Source: Pseudopedobacter sp045629485
Lineage (GTDB): Bacteria > Bacteroidota > Bacteroidia > Sphingobacteriales > Sphingobacteriaceae
Length of the DNA: 18,107 nt
Direction of reading: 5' to 3'
Assembly: GCA_045629485.1 (NCBI GenBank)
Contig: JAZQRF010000106.1
Location: forward strand, 1 to 18,107
In this document: positions 9,241 through 15,361 of the stretch, piece after piece
Layout: each line of letters opens with the position of its first letter
Position numbering within the stretch: the stretch's first letter is position 1
Position numbers and translations under genes: made by a program
Notes under the pieces: generated by a model
The model's input: the letters and a program-made list of their open reading frames with translations, nothing else
Told to the model about the DNA's origin: nothing
Database searches by the model: none

Positions 9241-9587
9241 TAAGACATAAAATTGAATATCGGCTTCACCTGGAAACCTGTTTTTAACACATGTTCATAA
9301 TCAAGCCCGGTAGTTAAATCTATCCAATCAGCATTTACGCTGCGAATCATTTTTTCTTTCTGAGCCCTTGTATAACTATTTAAAACTCTAAACCGCTCAG
9401 TTGCCATCATTTCAGAACTAAGCTCTTCAAAATAAACTAATCTTGTGAGTTGCTGCCCGGCATCAAAAAAAAGGTTAGGCATTTGGCGATAGAAGTTCAT
9501 CGTTTTTATTAAATCGGAACTTAAGCCAACATGTAAATTATTTCTGTTTCTGTCTGTGATGATAAAAACGATGTTCTTCATATCCAT
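9240..9587 (-). CDS. degenerate GIY-YIG-like small protein
   Basis: 115 residues, MDMKNIVFIITDRNRNNLHV at the N-terminus. The overall pattern matches the short YhbQ/COG2827-type GIY-YIG proteins: an N-terminal strand, a loop, HVGLSSDL where active members have YIGvTsdL, TRLVYFEE, an ER-containing helix, and NADWIDL near residue 85, where family members read NPeWrDL. The usual catalytic tyrosines are replaced (F/I in the first motif, H in place of the YIG tyrosine), and the arginine normally following the second motif is missing (DLIKTMNF). The glutamate in TERFRVL is retained. I infer it is nuclease-dead and perhaps a DNA-binding or regulatory protein. It is transcribed divergently from the LexA-like repressor gene and shares its operator region. 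Confidence 0.7.
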   Translation of the reverse strand: MDMKNIVFIITDRNRNNLHVGLSSDLIKTMNFYRQMPNLFFDAGQQLTRLVYFEELSSEMMATERFRVLNSYTRAQKEKMIRSVNADWIDLTTGLDYEHVLKTGFQVKPIFNFMS

Positions 9588-9610
9588 TTAAATAAATGTT
9601 CTTATTATTT

Positions 9611-9669
9611 TTAGTAATTCAATTATTATTACTAATTTTATTGGCACAATAATACTAATTAATTTAGTA
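9611..9669. promoter_or_regulatory. operator array of TTAGTA/TACTAA half-sites
   Basis: The spacer between the divergent genes holds four copies of one 6-base half-site: TTAGTA at 9611-9616, TACTAA at 9630-9635 and 9653-9658, and TTAGTA at 9664-9669. The first two form an inverted pair that extends to 8 bases per arm (TTAGTAAT and ATTACTAA, 9-base gap). The last two form an oppositely oriented pair (TACTAA, 5 bases, TTAGTA). This arrangement suits a dimeric HTH repressor, most simply the adjacent S24-type regulator controlling itself and the divergent gene. The region is very A+T rich, so chance contributes, but four exact half-sites in 59 bases is notable. Confidence 0.55.
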
Positions 9670-9673
9670 AAAA

Positions 9674-9681
9674 CAAATTTA
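9674..9681 (-). promoter_or_regulatory. candidate -7 box for the GIY-YIG-like gene
   Basis: The minus strand reads TAAATTTG (TAnnTTTG). Transcription would begin inside or just after the nearest TTAGTA half-site, so a repressor bound there would block it. No properly spaced -33 TTTG is visible, so the call is tentative. Confidence 0.3.
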
Positions 9682-9689
9682 TTTTTGAA

Positions 9690-10466
9690 ATGGGCAAAAT
9701 ATCTGAAAATCTAAAATACTTAAGAAAGAAAAAGGGGCTTACTCAGCAGCAATTCGCTGATGTTATGGAAATTAAGCGATCTCTGGTGGGTGCTTACGAA
9801 GAAGACCGGGCTGATCCAAAATATGATTTACTAAAAAAAATAGCAAACTATTTTGACCTAAGTATTGATAATCTCATTAACGAAAAGATCAATGATAAAT
9901 GGACGCCTAAGCCAAAAGGAGACCCTGCAAATCTTAGAGTCTTAAGCATTACAGTAGATAAAGACGATAATGAAAATATAGAATTAGTACAGGTTAAAGC
10001 CAGTGCAGGTTACTTAAACGGTTACAGCGACCCAGAGTACGTAAGCACTTTACCTAAATTTCATTTACCAATTTTTAAACAGGGAACCTACCGGGCTTTT
10101 GAAATTAAAGGAGATTCTATGCTCCCCCTTCCATCTGGATCTATTATTATAGCTGAATATGTAGAGAACTGGAACGATCTTAAAGTTTCTGAAACTGCCG
10201 TTGTAATTAGTAAGAATGAAGGTGTAGTTTATAAGAGGTTGAACAGTAAGTTTAAAGCCGATAAAGGAATAAAATTAGCATCAGACAATCCGGTTTACGA
10301 ACCTTATCAAATTGCAGCTGAGGATATTTTGGAAATATGGAAAGCAAAAGCCTTTATTTCCACCGAATTACCAGAACCTCCACCAGCAGAACCAACCATG
10401 GAAAGTTTAACTGCAATGATGGCTCAAATGCAAAAGTCTATTGGAAAACTACAAAAAGGCGAATAA
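9690..10466 (+). CDS. LexA/CI-like transcriptional repressor (HTH_3 plus S24 self-cleaving domain)
   Basis: 258 residues. An XRE-type helix-turn-helix occupies residues 5-62 (LRKKKGLTQQQFADVM, then the recognition helix around IKRSLVGAYEEDR). A linker leads to an S24 peptidase domain with every self-cleavage element: the A106-G107 scissile bond in KASAGY, nucleophile S143 in GDSMLPL, and general base K182 in VVYKRL, with spacings close to LexA's. After about residue 228 a proline-rich linker (ELPEPPPAEP) precedes a short amphipathic helix rich in Met and Gln, absent from classical LexA. Family knowledge: such regulators are inactivated by RecA-stimulated autocleavage on DNA damage. Repression of itself and the divergent gene through the TTAGTA half-sites is inferred. 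A prophage origin is possible, but no phage genes are nearby. Confidence 0.87.
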   Translation: MGKISENLKYLRKKKGLTQQQFADVMEIKRSLVGAYEEDRADPKYDLLKKIANYFDLSIDNLINEKINDKWTPKPKGDPANLRVLSITVDKDDNENIELVQVKASAGYLNGYSDPEYVSTLPKFHLPIFKQGTYRAFEIKGDSMLPLPSGSIIIAEYVENWNDLKVSETAVVISKNEGVVYKRLNSKFKADKGIKLASDNPVYEPYQIAAEDILEIWKAKAFISTELPEPPPAEPTMESLTAMMAQMQKSIGKLQKGE

Positions 10467-10549
10467 TATTATTGCTTAACGCGATCTAACATATTGAAAC
10501 TTCTCCTAACCAAGATTCATAATTTTAAACAACAGTTATAAATACACTA

Positions 10550-11668
10550 TTGGAAAATTTCCTGGATTCTAAAATCAACCAAAGAAAGGAAAATTCTTTA
10601 TTAAGAGTTTTAAAAACTGATGGTGCAGCTATAGACTTTTCTTCTAACGACTATTTTGGATTTTCCCGTTCAGAAAATTTGAAGGCGGTTATGAATAGCT
10701 TTTTAGCAAGCCATTCAGAAATTAAGCTGGGCGCAACCGGAAGCAGATTATTAAGCGGCAATTCTAAACTTGCTGAGCAGCTGGAGAAGGAAATTGCGGC
10801 ATTTCACAAAGCAGAAGCTGGTTTGATTTTTAACTCGGGATACGATGCCAATGTGGGTTTGCTTTCTTCTGTTCCACAAAAAGGAGACACTATTATATGT
10901 GATGAATTGGTTCACGCAAGTATAATTGATGGTGCGAGATTAAGTTTTGCAACAAGGTTCAGCTTTAAGCACAATAACCTAGACCACCTGGAGCAGAAGT
11001 TAAAAAATAGTAAGGGAAATATTTTTGTTGTTACTGAAAGTGTTTTTTCTATGGATGGAGATTTTGCTCCACTAATTGAATTATCCCAATTAGCTAAAAA
11101 ATACTGTGCTAATTTAATTGTTGATGAAGCACATGCTACAGGAATCTATGGAGAAAACGGCCGTGGAATAATCAACCAACACGACTTAAAAAAGGATATT
11201 TTCGCCAGAGTCATCACTTTTGGAAAAGCACTAGGATGCCACGGAGCAATAATATTAGGTTCAGAAAAACTGCGAACTTACCTGATTAATTTTGCCAGAT
11301 CTTTTATTTACACTACTGCTTTACCACCCCACAGCCTAATTGCTATTAAAATGGCTTATGAAGAGTTAAGCCATGGAAATCAGAAAGAAACTTTACATAA
11401 AAACATCGCTTTTTTTAAGGAGTATACTACCGTTATTAAAGATTATTTAATTCCCAGCGATAGCCCTATCCAATGCCTAATTATCCCTGGAAACGATAAT
11501 TGCCGTCAGGCAGCTGATACCTTACAAAGTAAAAATCTGGATGTGAGACCAATTTTAAGTCCGACCGTACCGGAAGGAAAAGAAAGATTGAGAATCTGTT
11601 TACATGCTTTCAATTCAGAAGATGAAATAATTTTACTATCAAAAACTTTAATCGAAATATGTCTTTAA
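10550..11668 (+). CDS. bioF: 8-amino-7-oxononanoate synthase
   Basis: A 372-residue alpha-oxoamine synthase that condenses pimeloyl thioester with alanine in biotin synthesis. Seen: SSNDYFGFS near residue 31, GATGSRLLSGN near 61, FNSGYDANVG, the DELVHASIIDGARLS helix, ESVFSMDGD, VDEAHATGIYG, and PLP lysine K226 in ITFGKALGCHG. The start is TTG at 10550: an in-frame stop lies at 10526-10528 and the first ATG (residue 47) falls inside the conserved N-terminal part. The next gene, bioD, starts 10 bases before this stop, which implies translational coupling and rules in BioF rather than the related glycine C-acetyltransferase. bioA, bioB and bioC are not in the window. Confidence 0.9.
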   Translation: MENFLDSKINQRKENSLLRVLKTDGAAIDFSSNDYFGFSRSENLKAVMNSFLASHSEIKLGATGSRLLSGNSKLAEQLEKEIAAFHKAEAGLIFNSGYDANVGLLSSVPQKGDTIICDELVHASIIDGARLSFATRFSFKHNNLDHLEQKLKNSKGNIFVVTESVFSMDGDFAPLIELSQLAKKYCANLIVDEAHATGIYGENGRGIINQHDLKKDIFARVITFGKALGCHGAIILGSEKLRTYLINFARSFIYTTALPPHSLIAIKMAYEELSHGNQKETLHKNIAFFKEYTTVIKDYLIPSDSPIQCLIIPGNDNCRQAADTLQSKNLDVRPILSPTVPEGKERLRICLHAFNSEDEIILLSKTLIEICL

Positions 11669-12279
11669 AGCCCCTTTTCATAACAGGCATTGGCACTGGT
11701 GTTGGTAAAACAGTTGTCTCCTCCGTTGTAGTTGAAAAACTAAATGCTGATTATTGGAAACCTATTCAATCCGGAGACCTGGATCAATCCGATACTTTAA
11801 AGGTACAATCGCTGATTTCGAATTCCAACACAATTTTTCACCAGGAAAGGTTCAGGCTGACAGAGCCTTTATCTCCTCACCTCTCAGCAAAAATTGATGG
11901 AATAGAAATTAAGCTTACAGATTTTATTCTTCCGAGAACGAAGAAGCAATTGGTTATAGAAGGTGCAGGCGGCCTCATGGTCCCTTTAAACCATAAAGAC
12001 CTGATTATAGATTTAATAGCGCATTTAAATGCTGAAGTGATTTTAGTTTCTCAGCATTATTTAGGAAGCATAAACCACACCCTGTTAAGTATTGAATTAT
12101 TAAAATCTAAAGGAGTTACAATAAAAGGAATTATTTTTAACGGAGATAATCCATCATCTGAAGAATACATAGTAAACTATTCTGGAATAAAAAAAATAGG
12201 GACAATAAAAGAACTTCCACATCTTAACAAAGAAAATATCAGGCTTGCAGCTGAAGGTTTATCATTCCTGCAATGCTAA
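11659..12279 (+). CDS. bioD: dethiobiotin synthetase (intact copy)
   Basis: 206 residues. An ATP-dependent carboxylase-type enzyme that closes the ureido ring of biotin. The P-loop G10-IGTGVGKT is complete, followed by YWKPIQSGD (switch region), PLSPHLSA near residue 72, and VIEGAGGLMVPL near 100, all classic BioD signatures. It is slightly short for the family but looks intact. It overlaps bioF by 10 bases. The stop TAA (12277-12279) shares bases with the TAG stop of a decayed oxidase fragment on the other strand. A second, broken copy of the 3' two thirds of this gene lies at 13730-13967. Confidence 0.92.
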   Translation: MSLKPLFITGIGTGVGKTVVSSVVVEKLNADYWKPIQSGDLDQSDTLKVQSLISNSNTIFHQERFRLTEPLSPHLSAKIDGIEIKLTDFILPRTKKQLVIEGAGGLMVPLNHKDLIIDLIAHLNAEVILVSQHYLGSINHTLLSIELLKSKGVTIKGIIFNGDNPSSEEYIVNYSGIKKIGTIKELPHLNKENIRLAAEGLSFLQC

Positions 12280-12430
12280 AATATTTACCAGGAATTCATA
12301 ATACCTGTTGGATCAAATAACTTTTGATATTTCTCATTTAATACAGATGGAGGTTAGAATATTGAATAGCCATGTAATTCTTTTGCCCCAGTACTATTCC
12401 ATGTTCACCAGAATGCCCCCTAAAGAAATC
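11818..12430 (+). repeat. direct repeat, left copy (bioD 3' part plus oxidase 3' end)
   Basis: This 613-base segment matches 13730-14121 in the same orientation. It covers the last 462 bases of bioD, still functional here, and about 155 bases of the FAD oxidase 3' end, decayed here. The match is strong at the shared junction: both copies read ATCATTCCTGCAATGCTAAA across the two stop codons. The left limit is uncertain by about 15 bases. Confidence 0.85.
12276..12430 (-). pseudogene. decayed 3' fragment of the FAD-linked oxidase gene
   Basis: Read on the minus strand this matches the last 50 or so codons of the intact oxidase at 13964-15361. EHGIVLGQKNYMAIQYSNLH is preserved against EHGIGLVQKDYMAIKYSNLH, and the remnant then runs into a premature stop; small indels disrupt GTISGE upstream and the FDPRGIMNPG end. 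The final TAG is retained, overlapping the bioD stop exactly as in the right-hand copy. At about 12430 the homology ends and transposase-like sequence begins. The plus-strand open frame at 12308-12538 runs antisense through this remnant and is not a gene. Confidence 0.87.
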
Positions 12431-12632
12431 ATAAGTAAAATGCTTTTTGCTTTTGTCTTTAAATTCACATTGATTTCAATAATGCGGTTCGTACCGGACT
12501 TTGACAACCTCTCTTCAATGGGCAATTACAACTTTTGACCTTGTATCTCCTGACTGAGTGTATGAACTGCCCGATTTCATTGGATATTGCCGATATGGCG
12601 CATTTGGCACTATCACCGCACTTCAAACTATT
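12431..12632 (-). mobile_element. frameshifted remnant resembling an IS1182-type transposase
   Basis: Three reading frames on the minus strand, taken in succession, spell a familiar pattern. CQMRHIGN comes first (about 12609-12586). In the next frame follows GQFIHSVRRYKVKSCNCPLK with RGC (about 12571-12503). After a further shift comes KSGTNRIIEINVNLKTKAKS (about 12502-12443). This resembles the block of IS1182-type DDE transposases: MGQxMRHIG, RYQAxxCxxCPLRGxC, then KSxxNRIIEVNxxLxxxKxxA. At least two frameshifts and a stop make it dead, and it lacks the rest of the protein. Part of the stretch is higher in G+C than its surroundings. No terminal inverted repeats were identified. It abuts the oxidase fragment directly. 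The family assignment is from memory of the motif, not a search. Confidence 0.6.
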
Positions 12633-12925
12633 AATTATAAAACCAGTAATTCATTACTGACATTTTGTACCATAAACAAACTGACAAATTAACTTAAAAA
12701 GTCAAATTGGCTGTAACGTCAACAACAAAGGTTATTATCAATTGCACTTTTATATGAAAATTAGCTTACAATAAAGATAAATATCTTATAATTCATCTAA
12801 AATAGGGCATTTTTAGGATATTATTCACCATACGCAAAAATACTTTTATATTTTTGGCACACACATTGACTATATGATAAAGAAAGTCAGTAATTAAACT
12901 GATAATATTATTAACTAAAAAACAG
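12633..12925. other. non-coding spacer upstream of the barrel gene
   Basis: No convincing open frame on either strand. It contains a 16-base inverted repeat (CAGTAAT, TC, ATTACTG at 12644-12659), which might be an operator or chance, and the probable promoter of the barrel gene near 12849. It is strongly A+T rich. Confidence 0.5.
12849..12856 (+). promoter_or_regulatory. -7 box of the outer-membrane barrel gene
   Basis: TATTTTTG matches the Bacteroidota TAnnTTTG element, 69 bases before the ATG. This would give a leader of about 60 bases. The expected -33 TTTG is not clear; only a T-rich stretch (12810-12814) lies roughly upstream. Confidence 0.45.
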
Positions 12926-13534
12926 ATGAAAATGAAAAAGTTAATGTTATCATTAGTTGCAGTTTTCGCATTTGCTTTTGCAACTACAGCTCAAACAGAA
13001 AAAGGTAATGTTTTACTAGGTGGAAACGTAGGTTTCAACACATCGAAAGCTACTGGCGCTGCTAAACATGATGTAGACTTCTCAATTGCTCCAAAAGCAG
13101 GTTTCTTTGTAGGTGATAACTTTGCAGTTGGTACTGGCATAGGTTACAACTACGATAAAAGTGTTAGTAGGAACTCTTTGGATCAAGATATTGAAGTTGC
13201 ACCATTTGGCCGCTATTACGTAGGATTGAACGATAATTTTAAATTTTTCGGACAATTAGCTGTTCCAATGGCATTTGGTAAAGAAAAATATGTGGACAAC
13301 AGCGGTAATACTGGCCACAAACTAGGCACTTATAGCGATATTAATGTTAACCTTGCTCCTGGTTTAGCTTACTATCCATCTAAAAAAGTTGGTATTGAGT
13401 TATCAGTAGACGGTATTGGTTACAACCATACTACCTGGAAAAACTCAACAGACGGATCTAAATTAAAATCCAATGCTTTTGGGATTAACTCAAACACCCT
13501 TTCACCAAAACTAGGTGTAATGTTTCACTTCTAA
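12926..13534 (+). CDS. small outer-membrane beta-barrel protein
   Basis: 202 residues. A signal peptide (KKLMLSLVAVFAFAFATTAQ, cut near residue 23) is followed by alternating polar/hydrophobic strands rich in Gly, Asn, Tyr and aromatic residues: VLLGGNVGF, FSIAPKAGFFV, FAVGTGIGYNY, VAPFGRYYVG, KFFGQLAVPMAFG, NLAPGLAYYP and IELSVDGIGYNH. The chain ends in KLGVMFHF, whose terminal Phe is the usual barrel-insertion signal. It fits the 8-stranded OMP_b-brl/OmpW-like class; ligand and role are unknown. ATG 12926 and the ATG two codons later are both possible starts. It lies alone between two copies of a duplicated junction, flanked by its own likely promoter and a strong terminator, so it behaves as a self-contained inserted gene. 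Confidence 0.85.
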   Translation: MKMKKLMLSLVAVFAFAFATTAQTEKGNVLLGGNVGFNTSKATGAAKHDVDFSIAPKAGFFVGDNFAVGTGIGYNYDKSVSRNSLDQDIEVAPFGRYYVGLNDNFKFFGQLAVPMAFGKEKYVDNSGNTGHKLGTYSDINVNLAPGLAYYPSKKVGIELSVDGIGYNHTTWKNSTDGSKLKSNAFGINSNTLSPKLGVMFHF

Positions 13535-13570
13535 TAGTTTAAAAAACAGTGATTAGGGAAATTAAGTAAC

Positions 13571-13606
13571 GCAAAAGCCCTGGCCATTATGGCCGGGGCT
13601 TTTTGC
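13571..13606 (+). terminator. strong rho-independent terminator of the barrel gene
   Basis: GCAAAAGCCC (13571-13580) and GGCC (13582-13585) pair with GGCC (13591-13594) and GGGCTTTTTGC (13596-13606) around a 5-base ATTAT loop, with one T/G bulge pair. A T-run completes it. The A-run on the 5' side would let it also work on the opposite strand. Confidence 0.88.
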
Positions 13607-13729
13607 ATTATTGGCTTTAAAAGAACAAAAACAGAAGGCAAAAGCCTTTAACCCTACTTCTGGATTTAAATTATCTCACATCGTATCGTACTTTATTAGC
13701 AGTTCCATGGCCAGGAAGATAAATCTATA
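13607..13729. other. spacer between barrel terminator and bioD remnant
   Basis: No gene is supported. A small palindrome (AAGGC, AAAA, GCCTT) near 13636 is present. The right part may include diverged bioD sequence beyond what I can align. Confidence 0.4.
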
Positions 13730-13967
13730 ACTCAAATTCCAAAACAATTTTTCACCCGGAAAGATTCAGGCTGAAAGACCCTTTATCTCCTCACCCCTCG
13801 GCAAAAATTGATGGAATAGAAATTAAACTAAAAGATTAGTTTCTCTGCAATATTTAGGAAACATAAATCACACCGGTTTAAGTATTGCATTATTAAAATC
13901 TAAAGAATTTCCAGATCTTAACGAAGTCAGGCTTGCGGCTGAAAGTTTATCATTCCTGCAATGCTAA
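13730..13967 (+). pseudogene. bioD: decayed second copy of bioD (3' part)
   Basis: The reading frame IFHPERFRLKDPLSPHPSAK, then IDGIEIKLKD, matches residues about 56-87 of the intact BioD and then meets TAG at 13837-13839. Compared with the intact gene, about 121 bases (11924-12044) and about 99 bases (12112-12210) are missing, each deletion ending at a few bases of microhomology, and about 6 more are lost near the 3' end. The remainder is still easy to align, ending with the same CAATGCTAAA around the stop. It has no P-loop region and cannot make a functional enzyme. Confidence 0.92.
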
Positions 13968-14121
13968 AATATTTTGCCAGGGTTCATAATACCTCTTGGA
14001 TCAAATACTTTTTTAATACCTCGCATTAAATCCATGTGAAGGTTAGAATATTTAATAGCCATGTAATCCTTTTGCACCAGTCCTATTCCATGTTCGCCAG
14101 AAATGGTACCGCCTAAAGAAA
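13730..14121 (+). repeat. direct repeat, right copy (decayed bioD 3' part plus oxidase 3' end)
   Basis: Partner of 11818-12430. In this copy the bioD part is broken and the oxidase part is intact. The homology ends near CCTAAAGAAA (14112-14121), where the left copy switches to transposase-like sequence. Confidence 0.85.
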
Positions 14122-15361
14122 CTGTAAGCTCAAATATTTCTTTAATACCGTCTTTTAATTTATAGTTCCAATCGTCATCACTCATATCTCCCTTAATAAT
14201 ATTCACATGTAAATTCCCATCACCGGCATGGCCATAGCAAACAGAATCGAAACCATATTTTTCACCTACAGCTTTGATTCCTCTGATCAATACAGGAAGT
14301 TCTGCCCTTGGTACAACAGTATCTTCTTCTTTATAAACCGAGTTAGATTTTACAGATAGAGGCATAGCTCTTCTGATACGCCAAAGTGCATCCTTTTGTG
14401 CAGAAGATTCGGCCAGCAATACATCAGAACAATCAAATTGCTCTAATACAGTATTAATGGTATCGCAATCATTAAATAAAACTTCTAAATTATTACCATC
14501 TACCTCGATCAATAAATAAGCTTCTACATTATCTTCAACAATAAAATGGATGCCGTCAAATTTCGTCACCCACTCTACTCCTTTTCTTTCCATAAATTCC
14601 AGAGCAGAAGGAGTAACTCCAGCCCTGAAGATAGCAGATACTGCACTACAGGCTAATTCGTCACTGGGGAACGATGCCATCATCAATAAATTTTGGGTGG
14701 GTTTAGCAACCAGCTTTACCACTATTTTAGTGATAATCCCTAAAGTACCTTCTGAGCCAATAAATAACTGCGTTAGATTATAACCTGAAGCATCTTTCAA
14801 AGTATTCGCACCTGTCCATAGAATTTCACCATTAGGAAGAACTACTTCAAAGTTGAGTACATACTCTCTTAGCGTCCCATATTTTACCACCCTTGGTCCG
14901 CCAGAGCCATGAGCCATATTTCCTCCAATAAAGGAAGAACCCTTGCTGGAAGGATCAATAGGATAATACAATCCTCGTAGTTCCACTTCATTCATAAAAA
15001 CCTCGGTAATTACCCCAGGCTCTACCGCAGCCTGTAAATTACGTTCGTCTATATCAATGATTTTATTAAATTTTTCTAAAGATAAAAGCACTCCACCAAA
15101 AATTGGAAGAGCACCTCCGCTTAGGCCTGTCCCTCCGCCTCTCGGGGTTACCGCAATATTATTTTCATTACAATATTTTAGAAGACTGGAAATTTCTAAA
15201 GTATCTTTAGGCTTCACCACTACTTCGGGCGAAAACCTCAAATCTTCGGTTTCGTCTTTACTGTATTTTTCTAAAGATTCAGTGTCAGCAAAAACAGCTT
15301 CGTCTCCTAAAATTTCCCTTATCCGCGAGAGGATATTTTGGTCTATGCTTTTAAAAGTCAT
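13964..15361 (-). CDS. FAD-linked 2-hydroxyacid oxidase/dehydrogenase, GlcD/D-lactate dehydrogenase-like
   Basis: 465 residues. An N-terminal FAD_binding_4 (PCMH) domain carries the pyrophosphate loop R74-GGGTGLSGG and PIDPSSKGSSFIGGNMAHGS. GSEGTLGIITKI closes the FAD domain. The C-terminal substrate domain contains YGHAGDGNLHVN, with metal/substrate histidines, and GGTISGEHGIG near the end. The family oxidises D-lactate, glycolate or D-2-hydroxyglutarate, feeding electrons to quinone or an electron-transfer protein; the substrate cannot be chosen from sequence alone. No accessory GlcE/GlcF genes are next to it. Its ATG shares one base with the folB stop (TAATG), so the two are translationally coupled. 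Its TAG stop overlaps the TAA of the bioD remnant. A decayed duplicate of its 3' end lies at 12276-12430. Confidence 0.88.
   Translation of the reverse strand: MTFKSIDQNILSRIREILGDEAVFADTESLEKYSKDETEDLRFSPEVVVKPKDTLEISSLLKYCNENNIAVTPRGGGTGLSGGALPIFGGVLLSLEKFNKIIDIDERNLQAAVEPGVITEVFMNEVELRGLYYPIDPSSKGSSFIGGNMAHGSGGPRVVKYGTLREYVLNFEVVLPNGEILWTGANTLKDASGYNLTQLFIGSEGTLGIITKIVVKLVAKPTQNLLMMASFPSDELACSAVSAIFRAGVTPSALEFMERKGVEWVTKFDGIHFIVEDNVEAYLLIEVDGNNLEVLFNDCDTINTVLEQFDCSDVLLAESSAQKDALWRIRRAMPLSVKSNSVYKEEDTVVPRAELPVLIRGIKAVGEKYGFDSVCYGHAGDGNLHVNIIKGDMSDDDWNYKLKDGIKEIFELTVSLGGTISGEHGIGLVQKDYMAIKYSNLHMDLMRGIKKVFDPRGIMNPGKIF

Noticed and set aside
9680..9687. TATTTTTG on the plus strand as the -7 box of the repressor gene
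   Set aside because: It lies 2 bases before the ATG; transcription would start inside the coding sequence, and no alternative downstream start keeps the HTH intact.
9690..10466. The S24-type repressor as a sign of a prophage
   Set aside because: No integrase, structural, lysis or replication genes lie on either side; neighbours are chromosomal housekeeping genes.
10550..11668. Glycine C-acetyltransferase or serine palmitoyltransferase instead of BioF
   Set aside because: The 10-base overlap with bioD makes 8-amino-7-oxononanoate synthase by far the better call.
12431..12490. Continuation of the oxidase remnant upstream of 12430
   Set aside because: A loose resemblance to the oxidase (KLKDGIKEIF) exists, but the translated block NRIIEINVNLKTKAKS fits a transposase better and the nucleotide match to the oxidase drops off.
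12308..12538. A 76-codon plus-strand open frame between bioD and the barrel gene
   Set aside because: It runs antisense through the decayed oxidase end and the transposase fragment, and its translation resembles nothing; the homology is on the other strand.
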